A stretch of 35,372 nucleotides of DNA, taken from positions 1 through 35,372 of IMG/VR virus record IMGVR_UViG_3300044633_000885. The stretch is one strand, 5' to 3'. Made by a program: the position numbers and the translations under genes. Under the pieces are notes generated by a model. It was given only the letters and a program-made list of their open reading frames with translations, was not told the DNA's origin and made no database searches. This document shows positions 1 through 7,048 of this stretch, piece by piece; the stretch's first letter is position 1; the number at the start of each line of letters is the position of its first letter. This DNA is from a virus.

Positions 1-141
1 CTCCTTTGATCAGACCTTGAACACAACGGACGCAGTGGAGTTTGCTGGCCTTGTTAACAACGGCCTGACCTTTCCGACGGCAGACGGCACCGCTGGACAA
101 GTAATCGAAACAGACGGCGCGGGAGTCCTTAGTTTTGTTAC
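1..141. repeat. Terminal overlap of a circular genome, left copy
   Basis: This segment is repeated at 35232-35372. The copies are co-linear and identical except at position 127 (c here, t at 35358). A coding frame entering at 35125 stays open through the join, so the overlap most simply reflects a circular or circularly permuted molecule assembled past its own start. The identical run is 126 bp, similar to an assembler k-mer overlap, so it need not be a biological terminal repeat. Confidence 0.93.
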
Positions 142-1738
142 GCCTAGCGGTGGTGACTTTCTGCCACTCGCTGGCGGGACGATGACAGGCAACATTGTTT
201 TCGATGGCACCAGTGGGCAATTCATCGGCAAGGGAACCTTCGACACCGCACGAAGCGGCAATTATGGCATCTCAATCGTTTGCTCCGTTGGCTACGAATT
301 TAACTGGCAAGCTGGCTGGCTGATAACCACAGAGCAAAGCTCGGCAACACCACGGCCCCTTTATCTAGACTCGCTCGCTGGCACTACCTTAAGAGCATGG
401 GATTCTTCAGCGGCAACAGGCACCGAAGTTACTCATTTAGGAATCACTTTTGCAGACACCACGGTGCAGACTACAGCGTACACCGGAGGGGCAGGCGTTT
501 CCTCGCTCACCGCTGGCACTGGCATTTCTCTTGATGTGACCACTGGCGATATCACCGTCACAAACTCAGAGCCAGACCAGACGGTAACGCTTACGGATGG
601 CACTGGCATTACTGTTACTGGAACTTACCCATCGTTCACTATCGATTCTGATATCACGCAATACACAGACACCGACGCAAGACTCGCAATCTCGGCAGGC
701 ACAGGTATCAGCTACGATAACGCAACCGGAATCGTGACTAATGATAATCCAGACCAGACCGTAGTTCTTACCGATGGCACCGGCATTACAGTTACTGGAA
801 CTTACCCGAGCTTTACCGTTACCAACTCATTACCAGACCAGACGGTAGTCTTGACCGATGGCACCGATATTACGATTACCGGCACCTATCCGAACTTTAC
901 TATCGCTTACAGTGGCGCTGGTGCAGGGGTTTCCTCTTTGACCGCTGGCGCTGGTATTTCACTCGATGTGACCACTGGCGCAGTTACCGTCACAAACTCC
1001 GAACCAGACCAGACCGTAGTTTTGACCGATGGAGCAGGGATTACGGTTACTGGCACTTATCCATCCTTCACGATTACCTCTAGCATTACGCAATACACCG
1101 ACACCGACGCAAGGCTTGCGATCTCCGCAGGCACCGGTGTCAGCTACGATAACGCAACCGGCATCATTACCAACGATAATCCAGATCAAACGGTAACGCT
1201 CACGGATGGTGCAGACATTACGATCACTGGCACTTACCCTTCGTTTACGATTGCTTACAGCGGAACGCCTTCAAGCGGAACCGTTACCACCGCAAGCGTA
1301 GTAAGCGCAAACGGCTTTGCTGGCACAGTGGCAACGGACACCACCACACCAGCGATAACAATTTCAACTAGCATCACAGGGCTTTTAATCGGCGACGGCA
1401 CTGCTATCGCAGCAGCTACCGCAGGCACCGACTATGTTGTTCCGTCTGGATCGATCACCGGCTCGGCAGCATCCTTATCTGCTACGCTCGATATAACTTC
1501 TGGCGGCACCGGAGAGATTACCGCAACCGCATCCTTCAACGCACTTGCTCCTAGCCAAGCTAGCAACAGCGGAAAATATCTAAAAACGGATGGCACGAAT
1601 ACTTCTTGGGAAACGCTACCGAGTGCGCTACCTGTCACGCTATTTAGTGGCAGTGTGACCAATGTCAGTATTTCAAATGGCTCGTTGCCAGTGCTTTTAT
1701 TTGGTGGCGTTACCACCGTTAATGTAACCGTCACCTAG
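1..1738 (+). CDS. Tail fibre protein with internal repeats (3' part; gene starts at 35125 across the join)
   Basis: This is the 3' part of a 614-residue structural protein whose GTG start lies at 35125; the local ATG at 17 is internal (residue 42). Near residue 90 is FLPLAGGTMTG, a motif widespread in phage tail fibres. A repeat block follows (about residues 199-466): five copies of a unit around DQTVVLTDGTGITVTGTYP, two copies of a unit around QYTDTDARLAISAGTG, and two of VSSLTAGTGISLDVTTG. The C-terminal part has TSGGTGEITA and GKYLKTDGTNTSW, again typical of fibre ends. It probably forms a trimeric beta-rich fibre binding the host surface. The next fibre-type gene follows after 8 bases with a good SD, so they are likely co-transcribed. 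Receptor and fold are inferred. Confidence 0.88.
   Translation, partial: SFDQTLNTTDAVEFAGLVNNGLTFPTADGTAGQVIETDGAGVLSFVTPSGGDFLPLAGGTMTGNIVFDGTSGQFIGKGTFDTARSGNYGISIVCSVGYEFNWQAGWLITTEQSSATPRPLYLDSLAGTTLRAWDSSAATGTEVTHLGITFADTTVQTTAYTGGAGVSSLTAGTGISLDVTTGDITVTNSEPDQTVTLTDGTGITVTGTYPSFTIDSDITQYTDTDARLAISAGTGISYDNATGIVTNDNPDQTVVLTDGTGITVTGTYPSFTVTNSLPDQTVVLTDGTDITITGTYPNFTIAYSGAGAGVSSLTAGAGISLDVTTGAVTVTNSEPDQTVVLTDGAGITVTGTYPSFTITSSITQYTDTDARLAISAGTGVSYDNATGIITNDNPDQTVTLTDGADITITGTYPSFTIAYSGTPSSGTVTTASVVSANGFAGTVATDTTTPAITISTSITGLLIGDGTAIAAATAGTDYVVPSGSITGSAASLSATLDITSGGTGEITATASFNALAPSQASNSGKYLKTDGTNTSWETLPSALPVTLFSGSVTNVSISNGSLPVLLFGGVTTVNVTVT
491..1264 (+). repeat. Duplicated super-repeat inside the tail fibre gene
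   Basis: Two diverged super-units lie in tandem, about 491-920 and 922-1264. Each runs from the VSSLTAG segment through the QYTDTDAR segment to the DQTV...GTYP.F units. The first has three DQTV units and the second two. Unequal recombination between units could lengthen or shorten the fibre shaft; that is an inference. Confidence 0.85.
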
Positions 1739-1746
1739 GAGAAAAC

Positions 1747-2388
1747 ATGGCAGCACGATATCCATTAGTAGTGAACACGACCACAGTGCAAGAACTGCAA
1801 AGCGGCGACACGCTTTCTTTGACTTCACCTACGCTCGTCACTCCTATACTTGGCACACCTTCCAGCGGAACGCTCACCAGTTGCACCGGACTTCCAATCT
1901 CAACAGGTGTAAGCGGACTTGGTACTAGCGTTGCTGCATTCCTTGCTACTCCAAGCTCGGCCAATTTAAAAACCGCCATCACGGATGAAACCGGCACCGG
2001 CGGAAGTTTAGTTTTTGCCACCGCACCAACGCTTACAAGCGCAACGATCACCAGCCTCATCGAAACGAAAACCGCACCAACGATATCGACAGGAACACTG
2101 ACTTTAAATTGTGCTTTAGGAAATGTGTTCCATGTAAGTTTGAACGCAGCGATAACCACATTGACAATCAGCAACATACCGACCACCGGAAACGCTTTCG
2201 GGATCACACTGGCATTCACGATGGATGGAACGGCTAGGGCTGTGACTTGGGGTGCCGCTGTGAAATGGGCCTCTGGTGGTACGGCACCAACGCTGACTAG
2301 CACTAACGCCAAGGTAGACATCTTTGTGCTGACCACATGGGATGGCGGTACGACATGGTATGCGATGGTTGGAGGTCAAAACTTCTAA
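1747..2388 (+). CDS. Second tail fibre-type structural protein (213 aa)
   Basis: The protein is rich in Thr, Ser, Gly and Ala, with the repeating pattern PTLVTPILGTPSSGTLT...TGLP near its N-terminus and ETGTGGSLVFATAPTLTSA in the middle; both are widespread in phage tail and appendage proteins. The C-terminal half (about 120-213) is a compact beta-rich segment ending WDGGTTWYAMVGGQNF, a common terminal domain of phage fibre proteins. The ATG follows an AGGAG-type SD at the end of the preceding gene. It overlaps the next gene as TAATG. It probably sits at the tail tip with its neighbours. No enzyme motif is visible. Confidence 0.8.
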   Translation: MAARYPLVVNTTTVQELQSGDTLSLTSPTLVTPILGTPSSGTLTSCTGLPISTGVSGLGTSVAAFLATPSSANLKTAITDETGTGGSLVFATAPTLTSATITSLIETKTAPTISTGTLTLNCALGNVFHVSLNAAITTLTISNIPTTGNAFGITLAFTMDGTARAVTWGAAVKWASGGTAPTLTSTNAKVDIFVLTTWDGGTTWYAMVGGQNF

Positions 2389-3407
2389 TGCCAATCTCTA
2401 GAAAAATCATGGGTGTAAAAAGGGGTGTTACTTTCACAGGTGCATTAAGTGGCACTACCACAATTGCGACTGGTACGAGTCCGCAAGATATTTGCATTTC
2501 TGCCGACGGTGCCTCAGTCTATGTAACTAATAGAACATCCGCCACAGTTAGCTTTTTTGCTCGTAATACAAGCACCGGCGCACTTTCTGGAACTACCACA
2601 ATTGCGACTGGAGCAAATCCGCAAGATATTTGCATTTCCGCAGATGGTGCCTCAGTCTATGTGGCCAATAACAACTTATCAGGCACCGTCAGCATCTTTG
2701 CTCGAAACACCAGCACAGGCGCACTTTCTGGGACTACTACGATTGCAGCCGGAACTAGTCCTTACGGTATTTGCGTTTCGGCCGATGGTGCCTCGGTCTA
2801 TGTAACTAATTCCAACGCCAATACAGTTAGCATCTTTGCGAGAAACACCAGCACAGGAGCGTTGTCTGGCACTAGCACTATCGCCACCGGATCAAGTCCT
2901 TACGGTATTTGTATTTCCGCTGATGGTGCCTCAGTCTATGCGGTTAATAATAACGCAGCCACAGTTAGCATTTTTGCTCGAAACACCAGCACAGGCACAC
3001 TTTCTGGCACCACCACAATTGCCACGGCTGCAAGCTCTTTTTCTAGGCGAATTTGCATTTCCTCTGATGGTACAAGCGTCTATACATCTAACTACAACAC
3101 CGCCAATGTCAACTTTTTTGTTCGGAATACCAGCACAGGCGCACTTTCTGGCACCACCACAATCGCCACGGGAACAAACCCTTTTGGCATTTGCGTTTCG
3201 GCAGATAAAACAAGCGTCTACACCAACAACCGTGGTAGCTCTACCACTAGCATCTTTGCTCGCAATATAAGCACAGGCGCACTTTCTGGAACTACGACAA
3301 AAGCCACAGGAACTTGGCCCCAAGGCATTTGCATTTCCGCTGATGGTACAAGCGTATATGCGGTTAATAACAACAGCAACACAGTCTCAATCTTCACTCG
3401 GAGCTAA
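2388..3407 (+). CDS. Seven-repeat YVTN-type beta-propeller tail protein (339 aa)
   Basis: After about 17 residues the protein is seven tandem copies of a 46-48 residue unit with core GALSGTTTIATG...GICISADGASVYV.N....TVSIFARNTST. This is the YVTN beta-propeller repeat, and seven copies match a closed seven-bladed propeller. Such domains in bacteria and archaea bind surface or carbohydrate ligands. Its place between fibre genes suggests a receptor-binding or virion-decoration role. The start at 2388 is preferred over an upstream ATG at 2337 because it overlaps the previous stop (TAATG) and has GGAGGT at 2371-2376. Repeats are nearly identical in DNA as well, so the array is probably young. No signal peptide is seen. 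Confidence 0.85.
   Translation: MPISRKIMGVKRGVTFTGALSGTTTIATGTSPQDICISADGASVYVTNRTSATVSFFARNTSTGALSGTTTIATGANPQDICISADGASVYVANNNLSGTVSIFARNTSTGALSGTTTIAAGTSPYGICVSADGASVYVTNSNANTVSIFARNTSTGALSGTSTIATGSSPYGICISADGASVYAVNNNAATVSIFARNTSTGTLSGTTTIATAASSFSRRICISSDGTSVYTSNYNTANVNFFVRNTSTGALSGTTTIATGTNPFGICVSADKTSVYTNNRGSSTTSIFARNISTGALSGTTTKATGTWPQGICISADGTSVYAVNNNSNTVSIFTRS
2433..3403 (+). repeat. Seven tandem repeats of about 138 bp in the propeller gene
   Basis: Each period begins near a gcactttctggaactac-like segment and ends near agcatctttgctcg. Neighbouring copies share long identical stretches. The fifth copy carries an insertion (SSFSRR), and the fifth to seventh lack some consensus residues. 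Repeats this similar can collapse or expand in short-read assembly. Confidence 0.85.
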
Positions 3408-3410
3408 CCC

Positions 3411-3770
3411 ATGCAATACGCAAAAATAAACGGTGATGTGATCCTAGAATTTCCATCCTATCCACACACAAACCATCCTAACACCAGCTTTTCAGAAGGC
3501 TGGCAGGGTGGCGATGTGGAAGGATCAACCTATGTTATGGTTGAAATTGAAGACACACCAGCTACCGACTACCTGACACAAGACACGGAAGTTGAACCAC
3601 CGAAAAAGGTGAAGGGCAAATGGTCAGTGAAAACCAAAGTGAAAGATATTTCGCTAGAGGAAAAAGCTAAACGCAAAGCGGATAAGGCAGAGCGAGACGC
3701 AGAGCAAGAGGATAACTTTTTAACCAAAGCAGAAATCAAAGCAATACGAAAACTTCTTAAGGCGCAGTAA
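3411..3770 (+). CDS. Small tail-associated protein (119 aa), tail fibre assembly-like
   Basis: The N-terminal half (MQYAKINGDVILEFPSYP...NTSFSEGW) resembles a common type of small virion or fibre-associated protein in phages. It is followed by a charged, probably helical segment rich in Lys, Glu and Asp (about 65-119) that could be a coiled coil. The ATG lies three bases after the propeller stop, with GGAG about 10 bases upstream, so it is translated with the fibre genes. It may be a chaperone or connector for one of the adjacent fibres, but no catalytic motif shows this. Function is a context inference. Confidence 0.6.
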   Translation: MQYAKINGDVILEFPSYPHTNHPNTSFSEGWQGGDVEGSTYVMVEIEDTPATDYLTQDTEVEPPKKVKGKWSVKTKVKDISLEEKAKRKADKAERDAEQEDNFLTKAEIKAIRKLLKAQ

Positions 3771-3782
3771 CCCGAAAGGCCC

Positions 3783-5300
3783 ATGATGAACCTCTTCCTA
3801 TGGCTCTTGCTATTCAGTCAGATCGAGGCAACCTCCGTCGAGGGTGGCCGCACCTCTCCCGATGGCGCCGAGGAAATTCAAATCGACTTGCCCGGATCGC
3901 AACAGATGAAGAACACCGGAGGCAAAGACGGCGCGGGCCTTTGTGTCTTCACATCGATCGAGCACGCAGGCAGGTGGCAAAATGTGGACTCCATCCTCGG
4001 ACTCCAACAGAAGATGACTAAGGAGCAGGGTGGTGGCTATCCTAGCAAGGTTGAAAAGATGCTCGCTAAATACTGCGACGGCGCACAGTATCTTCAGTAC
4101 GAAGGAAGCGACCCCGCTTTGATCAAGCTTGCCCTCACTACGGGTCGGATGCCCTCGGTTACTTATGGCTACTCGCCCAGGTACACCGGCAAGATTGCGC
4201 ACATGGTCAACGCAGTACACCTCACCGAGAAATGGGCAGCGATCTTGGATAATAATTTCCCTGGTGAAACCAAGTACGAATGGATGAGCCCTAGCGAGTT
4301 CAAGAAGAGATGGGTCTCGGGTGGTGGTGGCTGGGCCGTGGTCGTGATTGCACCCCCGCCTCCACCGATGCCGTACAACGAGGGCGAACCGGTTAAGGTG
4401 TACGGGCAGAAATGGGGCACACCCTCGAGCGCTGCGGTCGTAGCGCCCTATGAGTGGAAAGTTATCGATGCCAACCAAATAGCACTCTACAGCGCAGGCA
4501 AGCAGCTCGGCGTCTGGATCATGGCGAGGCAATGCTACCGGGAACTTCTCCCCGATGGCAACTGGAGTGCAGACCAGGAGCTCGCCCCGTTCGCACCACC
4601 CGCATCGCACCTCGCAAAGATCATCGAACAACAGGAGCAGAACTTCGGACTCGATCGATCCCGCATCGACTCAGGTGTGGAGAAGTTCTGGTTAGGTGGC
4701 AGAGAGGTTACCCGTAAACAAGCCTACAGCGCAATCGAGGGGAAGGGTAAAGACCTCATCGATGACCGGGAAAAGCTTCGGCTAACTGTAATCGGCACGC
4801 CGTCTGAATGCAAGGCAGTGATCGCAGATCTCGAAAGCAACCCCGCACTCAGCGTGTTTGCTGACACCCTCTTGGTGCAAGCTTACCGACCCGATAACTG
4901 GGCAGTCAAGGAACTCGGGTTCCTTCCCGGTACACCTCGCATTATGGTGCAGGGTGGCCCAGACTTCCGAGGAGCGGGTAAGGTGCTGCATAGCCAAGGT
5001 GATTACAATGGCGGGGCTAATGCCCTTGCTGATGCCCTCAGACGGGTAAGGCCTGACTACGACCCCAACAAGGATGTGGACAAACGAAAAGCCCCCGCAA
5101 AGCCTACGGCACCGGATGCGGGAAACAGCACCATCGCACTCATTGTGATGTTGTTGGCAGGCGGGTTAACCGTGGCGGGTTTCCCTGCGTTGGCATCCCT
5201 AGTGCGCATCGGTGGCTCGATGTTCACACCCAAGCCTGCCGAGGTCGTGGTGGAAACTGTAAAGAGGAAAGCCGTAAAGCCAAGAAAGAAAAAGGTTTAG
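3783..5300 (+). CDS. Secreted, membrane-anchored C39-like cysteine peptidase; candidate lysis enzyme (505 aa)
   Basis: Residues 1-16 form a hydrophobic export signal. Residues about 45-185 look like a papain/C39-type fold: Cys54 in GAGLCVFTS, His140 in IAHMVNAVH, and Asp156/Asn157 in AILDNNFPG could be the catalytic triad. A proline run (191-196) leads to a second domain. Residues about 345-425 look thioredoxin-like, with a probable cis-proline in GTPRIMV. A strong membrane helix follows (about 448-472, STIALIVMLLAGGLTVAGF) before a basic tail. It lies directly before a holin, and no lysozyme, amidase or transglycosylase motif is recognisable elsewhere, so a cell-wall-cleaving role in lysis is the best inference. 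Alternatives are a virion-associated or host-surface-modifying peptidase. Confidence 0.6.
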   Translation: MMNLFLWLLLFSQIEATSVEGGRTSPDGAEEIQIDLPGSQQMKNTGGKDGAGLCVFTSIEHAGRWQNVDSILGLQQKMTKEQGGGYPSKVEKMLAKYCDGAQYLQYEGSDPALIKLALTTGRMPSVTYGYSPRYTGKIAHMVNAVHLTEKWAAILDNNFPGETKYEWMSPSEFKKRWVSGGGGWAVVVIAPPPPPMPYNEGEPVKVYGQKWGTPSSAAVVAPYEWKVIDANQIALYSAGKQLGVWIMARQCYRELLPDGNWSADQELAPFAPPASHLAKIIEQQEQNFGLDRSRIDSGVEKFWLGGREVTRKQAYSAIEGKGKDLIDDREKLRLTVIGTPSECKAVIADLESNPALSVFADTLLVQAYRPDNWAVKELGFLPGTPRIMVQGGPDFRGAGKVLHSQGDYNGGANALADALRRVRPDYDPNKDVDKRKAPAKPTAPDAGNSTIALIVMLLAGGLTVAGFPALASLVRIGGSMFTPKPAEVVVETVKRKAVKPRKKKV

Positions 5301-5372
5301 AAGAAAGTTATTACGAGGCGGTTGATAAATGGAAATTTCAGCAGACGATGAACGAATAATAAGGAGTGCCTC

Positions 5373-5594
5373 ATGGATAAGTTAAAGTCAGGTTGGAAGA
5401 CTTCAGAGTTCTGGACGACGCTCGTCCTCCAGGGCGTTAGTTTAGCGGTGATCGTGGGCATGGTTAACGGAACCGAGAGTGCAACGCTCACGGATTCGCT
5501 GACTAAAATGGTCACCGCCATTTTCACCCTAGCCATTTCTGGCGGGACTACTCTTGCCTATATCAAAAGCAGATTCGATCTTAAAAACAAATGA
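5373..5594 (+). CDS. Putative holin, two membrane segments (73 aa)
   Basis: A small basic protein with two hydrophobic helices, about residues 14-35 (WTTLVLQGVSLAVIVGMV) and 46-64 (MVTAIFTLAISGGTTLAYI), followed by a charged tail. Size and topology match class II phage holins, which open the inner membrane at the timed end of infection. AAGGAG sits about seven bases before the ATG, and the gene follows the candidate lytic peptidase. Its stop overlaps the next small gene as ATGA, so they are translationally coupled. The family is not certain from sequence alone. Confidence 0.7.
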   Translation: MDKLKSGWKTSEFWTTLVLQGVSLAVIVGMVNGTESATLTDSLTKMVTAIFTLAISGGTTLAYIKSRFDLKNK

Positions 5595-5740
5595 CTACCT
5601 TCCACAGGGTCATCACTGGAATGCTCGTCGCATGGTGTTGCTGGTTCACGCTCTATGGTGGTTGCCACTGCTACGCCGATCGACCTTTCCTCAAATTGGC
5701 AAAGCTCCTCCTCTGGCTCCTCGGGTCTCTCGCTCTCTAG
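5591..5740 (+). CDS. 49-residue membrane protein in the lysis region
   Basis: This short frame starts at an ATG overlapping the holin stop (ATGA at 5591-5594) and ends TAG at 5738-5740, just before the SD of the next gene. Tight fit on both sides supports a real gene. It has a hydrophobic stretch at about residues 8-24 (with Cys16 and Cys17, then Cys25 and Cys27) and a second, Leu-rich one at 33-49. The position after a holin suggests an antiholin, spanin-like or other lysis accessory protein, but it is too short and generic to classify. Confidence 0.55.
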   Translation: MTTFHRVITGMLVAWCCWFTLYGGCHCYADRPFLKLAKLLLWLLGSLAL

Positions 5741-5753
5741 ACAGGGAACACAC

Positions 5754-6104
5754 ATGGAAGAAGACCCTTGGTTGAAACACTTAGAGCAATGCTACAGCGA
5801 CCGTGATAACGGAGCAAAGGCTTCCGACCCCGAAGACCTGCGCACGCTGATGCTACGGAGGATAGTGATCACCTTCGGCGTCGATTCGGATTATGTCAAT
5901 AGCCTCATGCCGTTACTGATCCAGCAGTTCGTGATTGAATATGCACGACACGGCTCGAGCAAGAAGTGCTTTGAATCCCTCGATGATAACTTCATCGACT
6001 TGAGCGACCCACGCTTTCAGGTCAAGTTAAAGAAGATCCGCAGAGGCAGGGGCAATGACCCTTACGAAATACCACCCAAAACCAAAGGCAAGCTGGATGG
6101 CTGA
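5754..6104 (+). CDS. Hypothetical protein (116 aa)
   Basis: The start at 5754 is preferred because AGGGA lies seven bases upstream and the previous small gene ends at 5740; the ATG at 5655 would read through a low-complexity Ser stretch out of the 49-residue gene. The protein is mixed charged, mostly helical in appearance, with a basic C-terminus (KLKKIRRGRG...). There is no signal, membrane segment or recognised motif. Its 3' end overlaps the next gene by eight bases, so both are probably co-translated. Function unknown. Confidence 0.65.
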   Translation: MEEDPWLKHLEQCYSDRDNGAKASDPEDLRTLMLRRIVITFGVDSDYVNSLMPLLIQQFVIEYARHGSSKKCFESLDDNFIDLSDPRFQVKLKKIRRGRGNDPYEIPPKTKGKLDG

Positions 6105-6552
6105 GATTACCTGCATCACCTGCGGAGAACGCAAACCACACCGAGCCAAGGGGCTTTGCATCAAGTGCTACGATCGCATACCCAGAAGGCTGATAACCTG
6201 CATCTCATGCGGGGAGCGCAAGCCCCACGAGGCGAGGCAACTCTGCCGCCAATGCTACAAGAGCACGGGGCCCGACACGCCGAAGATGTCGCACTCGCTC
6301 GGGTGCGTCAAGGCAGAGGAGGAGAACAAGCGAGACTCACTGCGGGTGCCACCACTCGGGCCGACGCTAGCGCGCCCCGGATCTGAGGAAAAGATTCAAG
6401 TCCTCATCGCCAGGCACACCCGCTTTGAAACACTCTATCACCCCAACGACTGCGTGATCCCGAAGGAGCTTGACGGCGCTGGCTCAAAGCGCATCGATGG
6501 CGGCTGGCATAACGGCGCACAAATCTTTCACGCCCCCGATCTCGATGACTAG
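6097..6552 (+). CDS. Tandem zinc-ribbon protein (151 aa)
   Basis: Two copies of a CxxC-x11-CxxC ribbon occur back to back: CITCGERKPHRAKGLCIKC and CISCGERKPHEARQLCRQC. They are clearly a duplication. Such ribbons bind zinc and often nucleic acid or protein. The remaining residues (about 55-151) are hydrophilic with no recognised domain; DGGWHNGAQIFHAP near the end looks conserved-like but I cannot name it. The ATG at 6097 lies inside the end of the previous gene. The frame ends inside the start of the next gene. Role is unknown. Confidence 0.65.
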   Translation: MAEITCITCGERKPHRAKGLCIKCYDRIPRRLITCISCGERKPHEARQLCRQCYKSTGPDTPKMSHSLGCVKAEEENKRDSLRVPPLGPTLARPGSEEKIQVLIARHTRFETLYHPNDCVIPKELDGAGSKRIDGGWHNGAQIFHAPDLDD

Positions 6553-6775
6553 CCAGACCCGGCGAATGTCCCTGGTCGAGTCCATCGCTAACACGGGCGC
6601 AGGCTTTCTTGTATCCCTACTCATTCAGATTTCACTCTTCTCAATCATGGGAATCGAAACCACGACCACGCAGAACATCACCTTGAGTGGGGTGTTTACC
6701 TTGGCCAGTCTGGTGCGGGGCTACCTCATGCGGAGGCTGTTTATATGGTGGCAAAGTGGTACAACATTTTTTTAG
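6545..6775 (+). CDS. Small two-TM membrane protein, DUF7220-like (76 aa)
   Basis: The sequence TSQTRRMSLVESIANTGAGF... followed by a helix, a short Thr/Asn loop (about 38-46) and a second helix ending SLVRGYLMRRLF matches the pattern I recall for DUF7220 phage membrane proteins. That family assignment is from memory, not a search. The ATG at 6545 overlaps the previous stop, which favours it over the upstream ATG at 6470. Placed last in the lysis region before attP, it may modulate lysis or act at the membrane during infection. The gene ends in a T-run, but no clear terminator hairpin precedes it. Confidence 0.65.
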   Translation: MTSQTRRMSLVESIANTGAGFLVSLLIQISLFSIMGIETTTTQNITLSGVFTLASLVRGYLMRRLFIWWQSGTTFF

Positions 6776-6887
6776 AAATCATGCGTATTCCTGCATAATA
6801 ATGCATAAGAAGTTTAACGGATTTTAAAAAATTAGCGATGATAATACGCTATCAGAATAGGGCTTTGCTGCTCTTCCATATTTCCGG

Positions 6888-6931
6888 TTGGGGTGGAAGA
6901 GGTCGCAGGTTCAAATCCTGTATCCCCGACC
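6888..6931 (+). other. attP: Probable attP core: 3' half of a tRNA-Pro(GGG) gene
   Basis: Read as tRNA the segment gives an anticodon loop TTGGGGT (6888-6894; anticodon GGG 6890-6892, G37), 3' anticodon stem GGAAG, variable loop AGGTC, T-stem GCAGG/CCTGT (6905-6909 and 6917-6921) around TTCAAAT, acceptor strand ATCCCCG (6922-6928), discriminator A6929 and CC. CGGGG-type acceptor, A73 and G37 fit tRNA-Pro. The 5' side does not form a matching anticodon stem, so only the 3' half is present. That is the usual form of an attP that rebuilds the host tRNA after integration, and the integrase gene follows directly. Confidence 0.82.
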
Positions 6932-6963
6932 TTGTTTTTGATAGAAAAGTGATTTTGGGAAAG

Positions 6964-6985
6964 TTGTACTGTACAACATTGTACA
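6964..6985. promoter_or_regulatory. Operator-like palindrome with an extra half-site
   Basis: TTGTAC-T-GTACAA (6964-6976) is a perfect 6-bp dyad around one base, and a third TTGTACA half-site starts at 6979. The palindrome overlaps the presumed -35 region of the integrase promoter, which is where a repressor would bind. The binding protein is unknown; the products at 8379 and 9065 are candidates. Confidence 0.6.
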
Positions 6986-6999
6986 CCTTCTGCTATGAT
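6970..6999 (+). promoter_or_regulatory. Predicted sigma70-type promoter for integrase
   Basis: An extended -10, TGCTATGAT, lies at 6991-6999 (TATGAT one base off consensus). A weak -35 (TGTACA, 6970-6975) lies 18 bases upstream. Transcription would begin near 7006, which excludes the ATG at 6995 as the integrase start. Confidence 0.55.
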
Positions 7000-7048
7000 T
7001 CTCCGCATGGAGGCCCGCTTTTGGGCTTCTTCCGTGCGAGTTCAAATC

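Larger units (their letters stand above)
6776..7048. other. Intergenic integration/control region
   Basis: No gene is supported here. It holds an AT-rich start with a TGCAT-AATA-ATGCA dyad near 6792-6806, the tRNA-Pro 3'-half that is the probable attP core (6888-6931), the integrase promoter (6970-6999) with an overlapping palindrome, and a leader with a short hairpin (AGGCCC near 7012 and GGGCTT near 7024). Confidence 0.7.

Noticed and set aside
491-1264. Diversity-generating retroelement or CRISPR array in the repeat-rich fibre gene
   Set aside because: Repeats are coding and diverged without spacers; no reverse transcriptase or cas gene is present.
2557-3270. Out-of-frame ORFs rich in Leu/Pro/Gln in the propeller gene
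   Set aside because: They are shadows created by the repeated DNA; the main frame shows a coherent YVTN repeat and a good start.
5328-5384. 18-residue frame between peptidase and holin
   Set aside because: It overlaps the holin start but has no convincing SD and no recognisable sequence; cannot be told from chance.
6888-6931. Complete functional tRNA gene
   Set aside because: No 5' acceptor strand, D-arm or matching 5' anticodon stem lies upstream, so only the 3' half is present.
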